In this document: positions 39,518 through 50,680 of the stretch, piece by piece
Layout of the letters: every line of letters starts with the position of its first letter
How positions within the stretch are numbered: position 1 is the first letter of the stretch
Notes under the pieces: generated by a model
What the model saw: the letters and a program-made list of their open reading frames with translations, nothing else
What the model was told of the DNA's origin: nothing
Databases searched by the model: none
Assembly: GCF_015832195.1 (NCBI RefSeq)
Contig: NC_052016.1
Coordinates: 82,311,047-82,375,046 of the forward strand
Length of the DNA: 64,000 bases
From: Motacilla alba alba
Lineage: Eukaryota; Chordata; Aves; Passeriformes; Motacillidae
Direction of reading: 5' to 3'
Made by a program: the position numbers and the translations under genes

Positions 39518-41812
39518 GTAGTCTCACTAATAAACCTAATAAAATTGAGTAGAAAACTTACACATCCAATTTATTTCCCTGGTTTCCTAAAATTTCTTTT
39601 CCATTTCTCTAGTGGTGAATTTTTCCAGGTGACCGAAAATTCTTCATTGGATCAAGTTTTCCCTGCATGTAGAAGGGGCATATAAATATTCACAATAAAC
39701 TCACTCCTCTTTCTTCTAAGCATTAAAATGAGAGAACAGTAAGCTTGATATTCCTACCTGATAGCAGTTTTAACTTCACAGTTAGTGGCCAGTTTGAGAG
39801 GCAAGCTTCAAACCTTCTATTTCTAGAGATGCATGATAGTTACTTTGGGGAATAACATGCACATGGGCAGAATACTTTGGTCTTTGGATGTCCTAACGAG
39901 GAAGTTACATTGCTATGATGGTGGAACCAGTTCACTTCATAACCATTTGAAGAAGAAATAGACTGTTTAAATATTATACTTGTACTAGGTACTTATACTC
40001 CATTAATTGTTGTATTAAGTGTTTTAAAGTTACCCTGCTGCTAGAACATTAAAGTGTGGACTTCATAATGACTATATGGAGGAGTTATAGCAATCACAGT
40101 TATTTGACATAAGAATTAAATGAGGAATAACATATTCTATTATTATTTTTCTTTACATAAGCAAACCGTGAAGACTCAAATGTCATTCATGGAGACCACT
40201 CTAGAGGGAAAAAGAGATTCCTGTAATTGAAAGAAAGTTACAATAAGAAAAAAAAAGTTTTTTCTTAGGTACTTTATATATTATGACTTAACACAACAGT
40301 TGACTGATGGTTGCATAATATCTTGGAAATGACAATTTAATAAAAACATTTTTCAGACTGTGAGCAATGCTTGCAACTTAATTCTGAGAGACTAGAAAAC
40401 TATCTAGTATAATTAATTTAAGCAATTTTCTAATTAGCTAACAGAAATGGAAGAGATTTAGTTGATGTGAGATATTTATTTAATAGAATGAATACGTACT
40501 GTTTTAAAAATTTTTTAGCCATTGCAGAAGTAACTCATTCTGTCCTTAAGCATCCAGAGGTCTGGTTGCAATGCATATACAAAGGCTTCCAGAAAAAAAC
40601 AAATCCATGATGTTCCTCTATTATGATGACAAATAGAAATAATATTCTTCTCACTAAAGTAAGCTTATACATGCTCTTACAGTTTGTGAAGGATTTATTA
40701 TGCTTGGCTGAACTTACATGTATAAAGTAGGAATCAGTCTGAATTTTATCTGAAACCTGAACTGAATTTTCTGCTTTTCTTTCTTAGATTGACTCAGAGT
40801 AGTTTATCTACTCTATACATATAATTAAAATTCTATAACATATTCTTATAAGTGTATATTTGTTATGAATTTAAAATATTGTTGTGGTGTATACTCATTT
40901 TGGAATCTACGCCTTTGTGCTTCCTATCATTATGTATTTTAAATGGCTAATCAGGAGATTTGGTGGTTGAGATCTGCTGGTTAAAGTTTGCTGATATCAT
41001 GGTTAAAAGGAATCTTTTATAAGCCCTCACAGGTGTGTAAGGGTACTAATAGGAAATGACAGAATATATATCTTTCAGCTCTGGATCTGTATATCCGTCT
41101 TTATCCTGGGGCCCAAGAAACTGAAAATCCCTTGAATGCTAGCAGATTTCACCTGTGTTTTGCATTTTGCTAAGCAGATGGGGAGCAAACTCTTTGTACT
41201 TCCTTCCTGAAAGAGGCACAGAGGAAGAGTCTAATAATAATCATATAAATGAATGGCATTTCTGCTTGAAACATTTCCGAGAGAACACTATACACAACCA
41301 ATAAACTGCTATAACTGACTGCAGATGGTAATTTAAAAAATGAATACATTATTAGGTAGACTTGTCTTCCCTTCTAAAACTGAATAAGGAGGTCACTGAA
41401 TTAGTTTTCATTAATGAAGTCTGTGACAGGTATTTCCGACATAGAGCTAGTAATATCATCAAAACCAAATATTATTATTTAAGACTTTAGCTTTAATCAG
41501 ACTCTGGTTTTTGTCCTTTTATTTTTATTTTTTTAAGTACAGATCTGTTTCTTGTATGCTATTTTTAAGCAATTGGCAGAAAGATTAGTCTCTGAAGCTA
41601 TAGTACCCACTACCACTTACACCTTTTTTTCAGCAGGTAAACTTTGAGGTAGGTATTTCACAATTCAGTGAATCATGTATGTTTTTCATTTGTTTTTTTT
41701 CAGCTTCAAACAGAGATCTTGTTTCCTCCACCATCCCCAGAAAGTCAAGTTCAGGGGCCTCCAGGAAGTACATCTTCACTGCTGCCCTGATTGATTAGAA
41801 ATTAAACATCAT
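39518..41812. other. Unique AT-rich noncoding sequence
   Basis: About 2.3 kb of spacer. I see no gene, RNA or transposon in it. Confidence 0.55.
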
Positions 41813-42026
41813 CATTGTAAGAAATTCTTTACTTGGAAGCCATTCTTTACTGTGAGGGTGGAGAGGGACTGGAACAGGTTGCCTAGAGAGGCAATTGATG
41901 ATCTCGATGATCTCAAGAGACAGCCTCGATGATCTCAAGGGTCTGTTTCAGCCTAATGCTGTGGTTCTGTGAACTAGATGGTATTTACAGTTCCTTTCAA
42001 CATAAGCCATTCTATGATTCTATGAT
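41813..42026 (+). mobile_element. CR1 LINE 3' fragment with intact tail
   Basis: A sense-strand CR1 3' end: 'attctttactgtgagggtggagagggactggaacaggttgcctagagagg', then 'ttcctttcaacataagccattctatgattctatgat'. The terminal 8-bp-unit CR1 tail is present at 42009-42026. The middle contains internally duplicated GATGATCTC/CTCGATGATCTCAAG units (41898-41940) not usual for CR1. It is 5'-truncated and inactive. Confidence 0.92.
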
Positions 42027-43180
42027 CATTTAAATCTTGGATCAAGATACTACCCTGCAAGAAAAGACAAGGACTGTGCCCACTGTGCCCTTCCAGAATC
42101 CCTCAGGAATTCTGTGGCCCATGTTATGCCTTTCACAGAGTGATTTTGAACACTGTTCTTGTGCTTTACATCACTTTTAAATGTAAACAGAATATGCCCT
42201 GAATTTTTTCTTTGCCAATTGCAGCCTGCACACTGTGCCAGTTTTGTTCACCTTTTGTCAAGACTTAGCCGATGGGTCAGAAACATCAGCCAATTTTTCT
42301 CTCAGCTGATCATCCAGAGTGGTATTTGAGTAAAATGATTTTTTGGCAAATAATATTTTTAATTAATTTTCAGCTTATTTTGTATGCTTAAAAGTACTTC
42401 ATTAGAACATGTGCTTACTTCATAGATCCTTTTTATGCCTTTAAATCTCATACTGAAAATAAGCAGCACCTTTTAGAATCATGAAAAACATAGGAAAGGG
42501 CTTGATTCAGGGCTAATATCATGGATGAATAGATTAATATTGAGCAAGCAGGGCTAAGAATTTAAGTACTTTTTACCAATTGGAACCTCATTACATTTTT
42601 TGAAAATGCAAGGCTTGTTTCAGAATTCTGATTTATTTGTTATTTTTGTTCGTGACTGAACATATTACTTACCTATATTCACCTTTATGTGCGTGTGTTT
42701 GTTTCTGCTGACTTTGAGTTCCATGTCTGGGACATGTTCTCTTGCATTAAAGCCTATATGAAATTGTAATCAATGAGTAAATGTGTCTGATGCATATATC
42801 ATGCATTAAATACTTTTATATAGACTTATCTGTTTTGTATCCCATTACTAGGAGGCATAGAGCTTCATGATGAGTTCTGTAACAAACAGAACTAACTGGA
42901 TATTTTCCTGGAGACAGTTGGAGACAGCTTCCACCAAAAAATCTGTTTGCTGAGCCCAAAATGTTTTCATTCCTGCATTTTATTACCATATTTACTTCCA
43001 TGGATTTTATAATAATCCTCTGAAGTCATTCTTGGTTATATTCTTGCCTAGCCACCCTAGATCAGAGACTCACCTCATTTTTTTTTTTTAGTCTTGGGTG
43101 ATGTCTGGTGACTACAAGTTTCTGGTCTATGCAATCCCAAAATTTTTGATCTGTGACCAGATCTAGGCAGACCAGCTAGA
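42027..43180. other. Unique noncoding sequence
   Basis: AT-rich spacer between a CR1 tail and an LTR; no gene or named repeat seen. Confidence 0.55.
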
Positions 43181-43380
43181 AAAATAATGTAGCAGGCGCA
43201 GGCCCTGTAAACCTGCCTTGGTGTTCGGAAGCCTAAGATAGGCAAAATGCTGAGTCATGATGACTGGACCTTAGGAGCCCCTCTCTCCTGCTCTTAGGCC
43301 CTTGCTTATCTCTCTGTAAGGCTATAGGTCACTTTCCTTTAACCTTTACCCTTGGACAATTCTCAATCCCCTTTTGCCTT

Positions 43381-43387
43381 TTATAAA
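43381..43387 (+). promoter_or_regulatory. TATA box of the 43.2-kb LTR
   Basis: TTATAAA lies about 65 bp upstream of the LTR AATAAA signal, the usual spacing for a short-R retroviral LTR. Transcription would start near 43410. Present activity is unknown. Confidence 0.6.
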
Positions 43388-43451
43388 CCTCTGTTTCTGC
43401 ATGGCTCGCCAGAGAAGAGCTGTCACTGAACCCCTCTGCAGAAAAGAAGAT

Positions 43452-43457
43452 AATAAA
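43452..43457 (+). terminator. Poly(A) signal AATAAA of the 43.2-kb LTR
   Basis: A canonical AATAAA within the predicted R region, downstream of the TATA box. Confidence 0.6.
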
Positions 43458-43742
43458 AGACATCGCTGCGGAATATTTCAAACAGCCTCTCTCCTCTCTT
43501 CTCTTCCGGCATTAGCCGAATGCCTGCTGCATGCCCCAGCCGAGCCTAGCAAGCCCAAGAGCTGAAATCACTAATGAGCTGGAGATCACAAAAGCTGAAT
43601 ATCACTAAAAGGCTTGCTAAAGGCGAAGGCTTGGAAGGCGCTGCTAGAGCTCGGGCGGGCAGCTCTTATCAGAGCTGAGCCATCCGGCTTTAATGCAGCT
43701 ACCTGGGAACACCCCGTAGCCCAGCAAGCGGCATTAAAATAA

Positions 43743-46648
43743 CTTTGGATAAGTATGCCAGATGAACTGCTTGTAAAATGTCAGAGGTAAATATGTCTAA
43801 TACAGCCAGGAATACCTGAGTATTTTTTATCATGGAGATGGGAACTTAAAGTACTTGACAGACTTAACCTTGGCTCTGGGTTCTGCCACAGAGAACTTGG
43901 CCATCAAGAAATTTCTCTCATTTTCATCACATTATGGAAGGTGTTTTATATGGTCTCTGTAAGAGTACATATTTAGACATTAAGGAAACTGGATATGAAT
44001 TACATGGAAAATGCATTAGTCAAGAAAAGTCTAATGCCCCAATCAATCAGTGTTGGACTTGAGTATAACCATGTAGGTATGATTATGATCAGAAATCACT
44101 GGAAAGGTAGAAGGAAAGTACCAAGAACTTTGTTTTGCCCTAAAAGTTCTGTATATAATGCAATTCTTGCAGTGAAGAAGCAGAATGCCTTCACTAAATT
44201 GAGAAAGATTAGAGGATGGACAGCTCTTCGTAAAAATAGATTAGCAGAGCAGTAGCAAACATCTTCAAATTATCAGGATTACCTTGACAATGGAAAAGAA
44301 CAAATGGCACTCTGTGAATTTGAAATTGCTTTCCTAATGTTCTTTTTCAAACATACCTGTTTATCTCCAGGCTGTAGGAATTAACATCACACTACGTAAT
44401 AACAAGGGCTGACCTGTTGATTTATTTGAGGGATTAAAGCCAGTGTTGCTATGACTTTTGCCATAAAAGGAAGAGCTGGAAGGGTAGAAGAAAGATTTGC
44501 CACCCTCAAAGTCAAAACAAAATAATCTTAAAGGCACTATAGTCATTGGCATGATAGCTTTTGTGGTCCAAGTCTAAAGAAGAAAAATTGTCTTTCCAGG
44601 ATTGGCAGTCCATTAAGAATTCATTACTTTTTCACTTCTCTAATTTTGACTGACACATTTCCTAATTTGTTTTCTCTAAGGTGGTTTATATAGAAAAACT
44701 TTCAATGTATGAAGAAGTGAAAACTTGGTCTTATACATGTGGCCTCAATGAAAATTCCTAATTATGTCTGATCAGGAAAAATACTTTTGATTAAGTAATA
44801 AGAAGATGAAGCCCAGGGGTTTATGTATAATGAAATACTATACCAACTTATAGTATTTAGGAAGCTGGAATGGAATCCATGAAACCAGACATATTTCTCA
44901 AAATCCTTGCCAGGAAGACTCATTGTAACTAGGTAACTCAGGCACCTCATGACATCCTGGCACAGAGAGGTAGAGGCGTGACCCATGGTCTTCACCCACA
45001 CTATGAGGAGACTGGACAGAAGATAGATCCAGTCCAAAAATAGGTTTATACATTATGTCAAGCCTATGCCTGCATATAGATCCATCAGACTGGCCTTAAT
45101 AAGTCACTATTGTGGCTATCACCTGCAAGAGTGCAGCTGCAAGGCATTTGCAGACTGAAAATATCTTGTCTTCCACCAGTTTGGGCTGCTGTCATGTTGA
45201 CTCAGCTTGGCTCACACTGATGTACTTCAGATAATCCTTTCAGGTACTGACAGATGGTTCTCTACATTCTCTGTGTGGACACAGAGGAAGGATCAAAAGG
45301 TCAAGTCCCATACCTTCTTTGACCCAAATCTGCAAATCCTACTTCTCCACCCAGATTACAGACTGGGATGGATGCACACTTCAGGTTGAAGCTGGGCAGT
45401 GTTGCCATATTGCACAGCCAATAAGAAAAGGAAAGGAAAAAGAAAAGAAAAGAAAAGAAAAGAAAAGAAAAGAAAAGAAAAGAAAAGAAAAGAAAAGAAA
45501 AGAAAAGAAAAGAAAAGAAAAGAAAAGAAAAGAAAAGAAAAGAAAAGAAAAGTATAAATATTGCACTGGACACAGGCCTTGTGGGCATACCAGGAACAAG
45601 AAAAAGTCCAGTGTTGTGACTGTTTCTTTTAATCCATTTATGAATTTTGTCTTGTGACTCTTTTGTGCAATCAGCATAAGTAATTTGACAGAGTAAGAAT
45701 TGAAGCACCTGCAAAAACTCAAATAAAATGCAGTTGAAAGCATCTGGATCACATTTTTAGTGTTAAATTTTGCATAAGTTGCACTTCATGATCATAACAC
45801 AATATTGAATATAGCCCTAAAATTCTTCTGGATAATATTGCACTCAGAAATTATTTAAAGTTATTTATGACTTCTGAGTACTATTCCCTTTTGCTTTCCT
45901 CCCTACACCACATATGCTTCTTAATTAGGGCTCTTCTTTTTAAAAATTACAAACTCAATTTTGTTTGGCCTAGAATTTCGATTTTTAAGGGGAAAGGTAA
46001 TGTCGAAAGTTATTACTCAGTAATATATACATAAGTGGTAATTTGATGTGAATGACTTTTTTTTTTATAAAAATTCTTGTCATTCCTTGAAAGTTACTAT
46101 ACAATTTTTGGTACATATAATTTAAAGGCCTCTGGTCTCCAAAGATTTATTGTCATGATTAATTTTAAACATCTGCTTAAGTCATTGGTTTTTATGAGGT
46201 TACTTGTGCTCAAAGTTAAGCATGTGAATATTTTATGTAAGAACAAGGTTGTGATTTGCTGCAGCCTTACACAGTTAAATAAAATAAAACAAAAAACTAA
46301 AAAGTTTAAAATAGAACAGTTGCAAAAGCCAAATTGCAAGAGCCCCAGTAAAATATGTTACTGCAATATTTGAAATACTTTAAAATAATATCATTTTTTA
46401 GAAGAGTCAAAGCCGTATTTTCACTATTTAAAAAAACAAATTGAAAAATTAAAATGTATGTATAAATATGCTAAGTGAACACATACAAAAAAATGGGGTT
46501 AGTCTAGGAACTCAAGAGTTTCTCTGACATTCTTTTGTTCAAAATAGGATTTGTTGTTATGTATACATAGATGTACCCATACATATGCCTGTCATAAAAG
46601 TGAACATTTTTTTACTTTTAATTCTTGTTTTTTATTATTAAACTTATT
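43743..46648. other. Unique noncoding sequence
   Basis: About 2.9 kb without a recognised gene. It contains the long AAAAG microsatellite at 45424-45552. Frames reading across that tract on either strand (Lys-Glu or Phe-Leu-Ser runs) are artefacts. Confidence 0.55.
45424..45552 (+). repeat. (AAAAG)n pentanucleotide microsatellite
   Basis: From 45438 to 45552 there are about 23 uninterrupted AAAAG units, preceded by imperfect AAAAGG / AAAGG units from 45424. It is an all-purine tract, able to form triplex (H-) DNA. Copy number is probably polymorphic. Confidence 0.97.
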
Positions 46649-46811
46649 GTGGGTTAAACCCATAGTCACCCTAAGTCCTGCACAGACTTAGCAGGGCTCA
46701 CTGCCCCACTGTGGGATGCAGAAGAGAATCAGAAGGGTAAAAGTGAGGGGGCTCATGGATTGAGGTGAAGATACTTTAATAAGTAAAGCAGAAGTTGCAC
46801 ACCAGAAAGCT
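46649..46811 (+). mobile_element. Truncated LTR fragment of an avian ERV
   Basis: This begins TGTGGGTTAAACCC and continues 'actgccccactgtgggatgcagaagagaatcagaagggtaaaagtgagggggctcatggattgaggtgaagatactttaataagtaaagc'. I recognise this as the 5' part of a common avian LTR family whose consensus begins with a TGGTTTAACCCC-like motif. It is cut off at about 46811, exactly where a CR1 fragment begins. The remainder of the LTR is not found beyond the CR1. The match is from memory and diverged. Confidence 0.72.
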
Positions 46812-47041
46812 CAAGAGAGGGCGGGTTAAATATCAGGAAGAAATTCTTTACTGCAAGGGTGGTGAGGCCCTGGAACAGTCTGCCCAGAGAGGCTGTGGAG
46901 AGTCCCTCACCAGAGGTATTCAAAACCCACATGGGCCCAGATCTACGCCCTGTGCTCTAGGATGAGCCTGCTTGAGCACGGATATTGGACCAAATTACTC
47001 CACTGTGGTCCCTTCCAGCCATACTCATTCTGTGTTTCTGT
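46812..47041 (+). mobile_element. CR1 LINE 3' fragment, sense
   Basis: A sense CR1 3' part: 'aaatatcaggaagaaattctttactgcaagggtggtgaggccctggaacagtctgcccagagaggctgtggagagtccctc', then 'gaggtattcaaaacccacatgg', 'cctgcttgagcacggatattggaccaaatt', 'ggtcccttccagccatactcattctgtg'. It abuts a truncated LTR on its left. It is 5'-truncated and inactive. Confidence 0.93.
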
Positions 47042-47407
47042 GGAATGAACAATTCCATATCTGCCAGAAAAGATTCTACTGACTATTTAGAAATCTCTTA
47101 GGCACAAGCAGAAGGACCTGTCTGAGAGAGTTTCTGTAATTGCCAGCAGTGTCCCCAGGATGTTTATCAATACATCTATCCATACAGACAATGTCTATTA
47201 ATTGGCGTAGGTTCAGAAAGAGCTTCCTAGAGTAAGGATATGATGGTAGGGCTGTCTGAAATTCCCACGTGAAGAAGTTCTGTGATAATTTGTTGAATGT
47301 ATTCTTTTAAACCTGACAGCAGCTCAGTCAGCCACCTTGTCTTACATCAGTTCCTTGTCTCATCTTTACTCACAATAAACGTGACATTCTGGGCCACTCC
47401 AGGAACA
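47042..47407. other. Unique noncoding sequence
   Basis: About 365 bp between a CR1 and a solo LTR. No gene or repeat is recognised. TGTAATTGCC and TCTATTAATTGG give it a CNE-like appearance, but that is only an impression. Confidence 0.45.
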
Positions 47408-47414
47408 GACTGAA

Positions 47415-47817
47415 AGTCACTGTGATATTTTATGAAAATCCCTTTGCCAGGATTTTTCTCCTGTGAAGCTGAGAAGCCTCAGAAAAGAAATGTAAACAAT
47501 CACCTATGTGATTGCTTTGGAATGTGGTCTGGAAATGGTTTACCAACAGGCGCATCTTTGATTGGTTCCATGTGAATTGTTTTTACTTAATGACCAATCC
47601 CAGTCCAGCTGTGTCAGAATCTCTGAGCAGACATGAGTTTTTATTATTCATTCCTCTCTAGCTTTCTGATGATTCCTTTCTCTCTATAGTTTAGTATAAT
47701 TTTAGTATAGCATTTTTAATATAATATAATATCATAAAATAATAAATCAGCCTTCTGAAACATGAAGTCAAATTCCTCATCTCTTCCCTTGTCCTGGGAC
47801 CCGCAAACACCTCCACA
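47415..47817 (+). mobile_element. Solo LTR of a songbird ERV (about 403 bp) with target duplication
   Basis: I recognise this as an LTR family common in songbirds. Signature stretches are GATATTTTATGAAAATCCC, 'gccaggatttttctcctgtgaagctgagaagcctcag', 'tgtaaacaat', 'gcgcatctttgattggttcc', 'atgaccaatcccagtccagctgtgtcagaatctctgag', 'aataaatcagccttctgaaacatgaagtc', ending in CCTCCACA. It is flanked by identical GACTGAA at 47408-47414 and 47818-47824. The 5' terminus reads AGTCAC where TGTCAC would be expected, a probable point change at the LTR edge. A poly(A) signal AATAAA is at 47741-47746. There is no internal region, so it is a solo LTR. Confidence 0.93.
47741..47746 (+). terminator. Poly(A) signal AATAAA of the 47.4-kb LTR
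   Basis: Canonical AATAAA about 71 bp before the LTR 3' end, in the conserved AATAAATCAGCC context of this family. Confidence 0.65.
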
Positions 47818-47824
47818 GACTGAA

Positions 47825-48224
47825 TGTGCTTCTTATGTACACAGGTACAGACCTGACATACTGGTAGTCAGCAATTGTAACTGAATTTTCTTGCTATACT
47901 GCAATTATTGCTTTCATTCTGTAAATTTTGCTAGAGGGTCAGTCTGTTTACAAATAGCAATTTCTTTTCAAAGAGACTGGGTTTTTTTTAATGCACACAA
48001 GATAAAAAGACTATCCCCATGTAAATAGATTCATTCTCTTTTGTGAAAGCTGAATTAAAGTATTTAGGCAATAATGTCTTTCAAGCCTTTCTTAACACCA
48101 TTTTCCCCTGTTTCTTAATAGGCATGTGAAATCTACTCCCAGGTGAAATAATGAGCTACAACTGGAGTTACAGCGGTTGCAGGGATATCCTTCCACTTTA
48201 TTGAGTTAATCTTTATCAACTCCA
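47825..48224. other. Unique noncoding sequence
   Basis: Spacer of about 400 bp; nothing recognised. Confidence 0.5.
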
Positions 48225-48482
48225 GGAAGGTCATTCCTGACAGATTTTGTCAGATCTGGTCTTAAGGATTGCCAATCTTGAGTCTCTACAATTTAGTTTA
48301 GTAACCTGTTTAGCTCCTAGAAGTCCTTCTGATAGAAAATCTTTCTCAAAGTCTAGCCTAAAGTTTTCCTGCTTTATTTTAAGTCTGATACTTTTTATCT
48401 TTTCTACTATGGACATTGAGAACAGAAGATTTTACATACATTAAGGCAGTTATTATGTCTTCAGTTTTCTCTTCAGGCTACA
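48225..48482 (-). mobile_element. Ancient, strongly diverged CR1 LINE fragment, antisense
   Basis: On the plus strand the order matches an old amniote-type CR1 in antisense: 'ggattgccaatcttgagtctctacaatttagtttagtaacctgttt', 'agaaaatctttctcaaagtctagcctaaa', 'tgagaacagaagattttacatacattaaggcagttattatgtcttcagttttctcttcaggctacaactcc'. The last part corresponds to the widespread 'ttgaaggctgttatcatgtcccccctcagtcttctcttttccaggct' pattern of old CR1 copies. It is much more diverged than the other CR1s in the window, so this insertion is likely the oldest. The ends are uncertain. Confidence 0.72.
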
Positions 48483-50680
48483 ACTCCTCTTATGAAAACT
48501 CTTTTACAAAGCCATAGGTGTTAGAGCTCTATCACTGTTATGGATTTTTTTTTCTGGATTTTCACAAAATATACCATGTCTTTTGGTTCTGCAGATATGA
48601 GCATTTTATCTTTACAATAGAGGATATGTATTTTGAGACTAGAAAGTAGATTTCTAAAAGGTTAAATTGCTAAATGAAAATCGAGCAAAAAATTTACAGA
48701 TTTTCATATGGGAAATCATCATAAAACATATGGATAGAAATAGTTTTAATTTTGTGAGTTCTGCCAAATCCAGCTTTGATTTTTATTTACTATGGCAGAA
48801 GTTCAGGGAAGATCATCCTGCAGGCACGGATTCAGCAAAATTACGTAATCATGTACATCAAAAGTAACGTGGGAAAATTAATCTTTCATTAAGCAAGTGG
48901 ACTGAAGAACTAGTTCATAAAAAAAATAGGCCGAAGGCTCCTGGGCACAATATACTAATTGATCCCATGCCCATTGGTTTCTTTTCATATCTTGGCCATC
49001 CATGCCAGTGCAAAACTTGCACATCACTTCTGATTATTCTTCCACAGCCAGTTTCTGGTTGTGCTTCATGATTTAGAATTAAAGCATAGAAGAAAGGAAA
49101 GCTAGAGAAAAAGTGTCGTGTTGACCCCTTTTTCTGCTCAATTCCTCCCAATGCTTGACATCACAAAAAAGCAGCACGTCCTTGCACAACAATGATATCA
49201 GGCACATAGTCTGTTGCATGAAACTCTTACTGAATACTTGTTCTTCAACTAGGGACAGTTCAATTAATACTTGCCCTGTGTCATATATTTTTTTAATCTA
49301 CATATCTGCAACTGACCAAAAAGAATGATTTTTGCTCTGATCCAATATCATGGTTATTTATTGCTATGTTATATATACTTGTTTTAATAAAGATTAATTT
49401 TGTACCATTGACTTTTCCATAGCAAAAATCAGAATCTATAACTATTGCATTTCTTAACATCTTAATAGTTTCCCTTCTGTCACTAAATCCTTTTCCTCAT
49501 TCTTTGTTATTTTTTTGTCTTTTCTCTATCAACTGATCATATTTTGCAGTTTCTTTTTCTTCCATTATGTCTTCTCCATTTTGTTTCACAAATAAAGGAA
49601 AATAAAGACAAAGACACAGAAAAATATGTTCATTTTTTGCTTGGGCTGTTGTGTTTATGTAAGTCTCTTGCTGTCCTTATTCTTCATCTCTCTATCTTTC
49701 TTAAGTGTTTTTAGGACTGTGAATGTCCTTTGTTTGCTGATGCTGCTAATGTTTATAACATTCCTGAAATTTTACTTCCCTTATTGCAGTTCCTGTATTA
49801 GAAAAAACCACACTAATAAAATTCCACATTTGCACTGCCCCTTCCATCTGCTATGCCACTGAGATTCTACTGAGACGGCACTTAGAAAAGGCAATGTCAC
49901 AATGCATAAAATCCAGCAGGAACCAGCAATAATTAGGTTAATACTGTTTATTCCTCTGATTACAGTTCTTTTTTTGTTGGGCTGTCAGTGTTGGGATAAC
50001 TTGTTCATGTTTTCAGACTCTGTGCTAGCATGGCTTTGAGCAACTGAAAGAATATTTAATGAATATAAAAAATTGGAAGGCAGCATGTGCTCTTTATGGT
50101 TTTTGATAATTAGCCACAGCCACTGTAATGTCCTTCATTTTACCTAAAATTTTGTCCTTGAAAAAATTCTAGGCCTCTTCTGTTCCCATTGTGCTTTGTG
50201 ATGATCTTTGCCTTTTCATTGATTCAGCACTTACCTTTGAGCCTTACTTTTCAAATATGTTGAATTTGCCTTTTATCAGCTTAAAAATGTGAATCTCATG
50301 CATATTTACATTGCAAGCTGTGACAGCTATGGAAGAGGTCAGTTGTGTCAACTGCTCTATACATCCACAAGAAACTCTATTATCTCTTGAGCAGACACAG
50401 CTTTACAATGTGTAAAACTAAGCATATTTTTCTGATAGTATTGCCTTCTTATTTTAAAACTCATAGTTTGGGTGTTTAGTTTTAAAGTTTTAAATAAAAA
50501 TGGTCTTAACACTGTAAAAGAAAAAAAGTAAAAGTTTTAATGAAAAAAATCTTTCTTCCATTGCAGTTTTGTGGCTGTCATCAAGAAACACTGTTAGCTT
50601 TCAAATTATAGCTGTGACTTCCTTTTCATTGCAATATTGTTTTTTCTAATTATGGGCAGAGAAGGGCAGAGAATCTTAAC
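48483..50680. other. Unique AT-rich noncoding sequence
   Basis: About 2.2 kb; no gene, RNA or transposon recognised. Confidence 0.55.

Larger units (their letters stand above)
43188..43735 (+). mobile_element. Solo LTR of an endogenous retrovirus (about 548 bp)
   Basis: A GC-richer block begins TGTAGCAGGCGCAGG and ends GCAAGCGGCATT. It is flanked on both sides by AAAATAA (43181-43187 and 43736-43742), a perfect 7-bp match. It has the U3-R-U5 order of an LTR: a TATA box TTATAAA at 43381-43387, then a poly(A) signal AATAAA at 43452-43457, then a U5 of about 280 bp. No internal retroviral sequence flanks it, so it is a solo LTR. The exact 3' end is ambiguous: a canonical CA would be at 43733, leaving TT before the flank. 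The 63-codon frame inside it is not a gene. Confidence 0.85.

Noticed and set aside
43374..43565. 63-codon frame that could be a small secreted peptide
   Set aside because: It lies across the TATA, poly(A) signal and U5 of a solo LTR.
45301..45752. Long Phe/Leu/Ser-rich (minus) and Lys/Glu-rich (plus) frames
   Set aside because: They are translations of the (AAAAG)n microsatellite.
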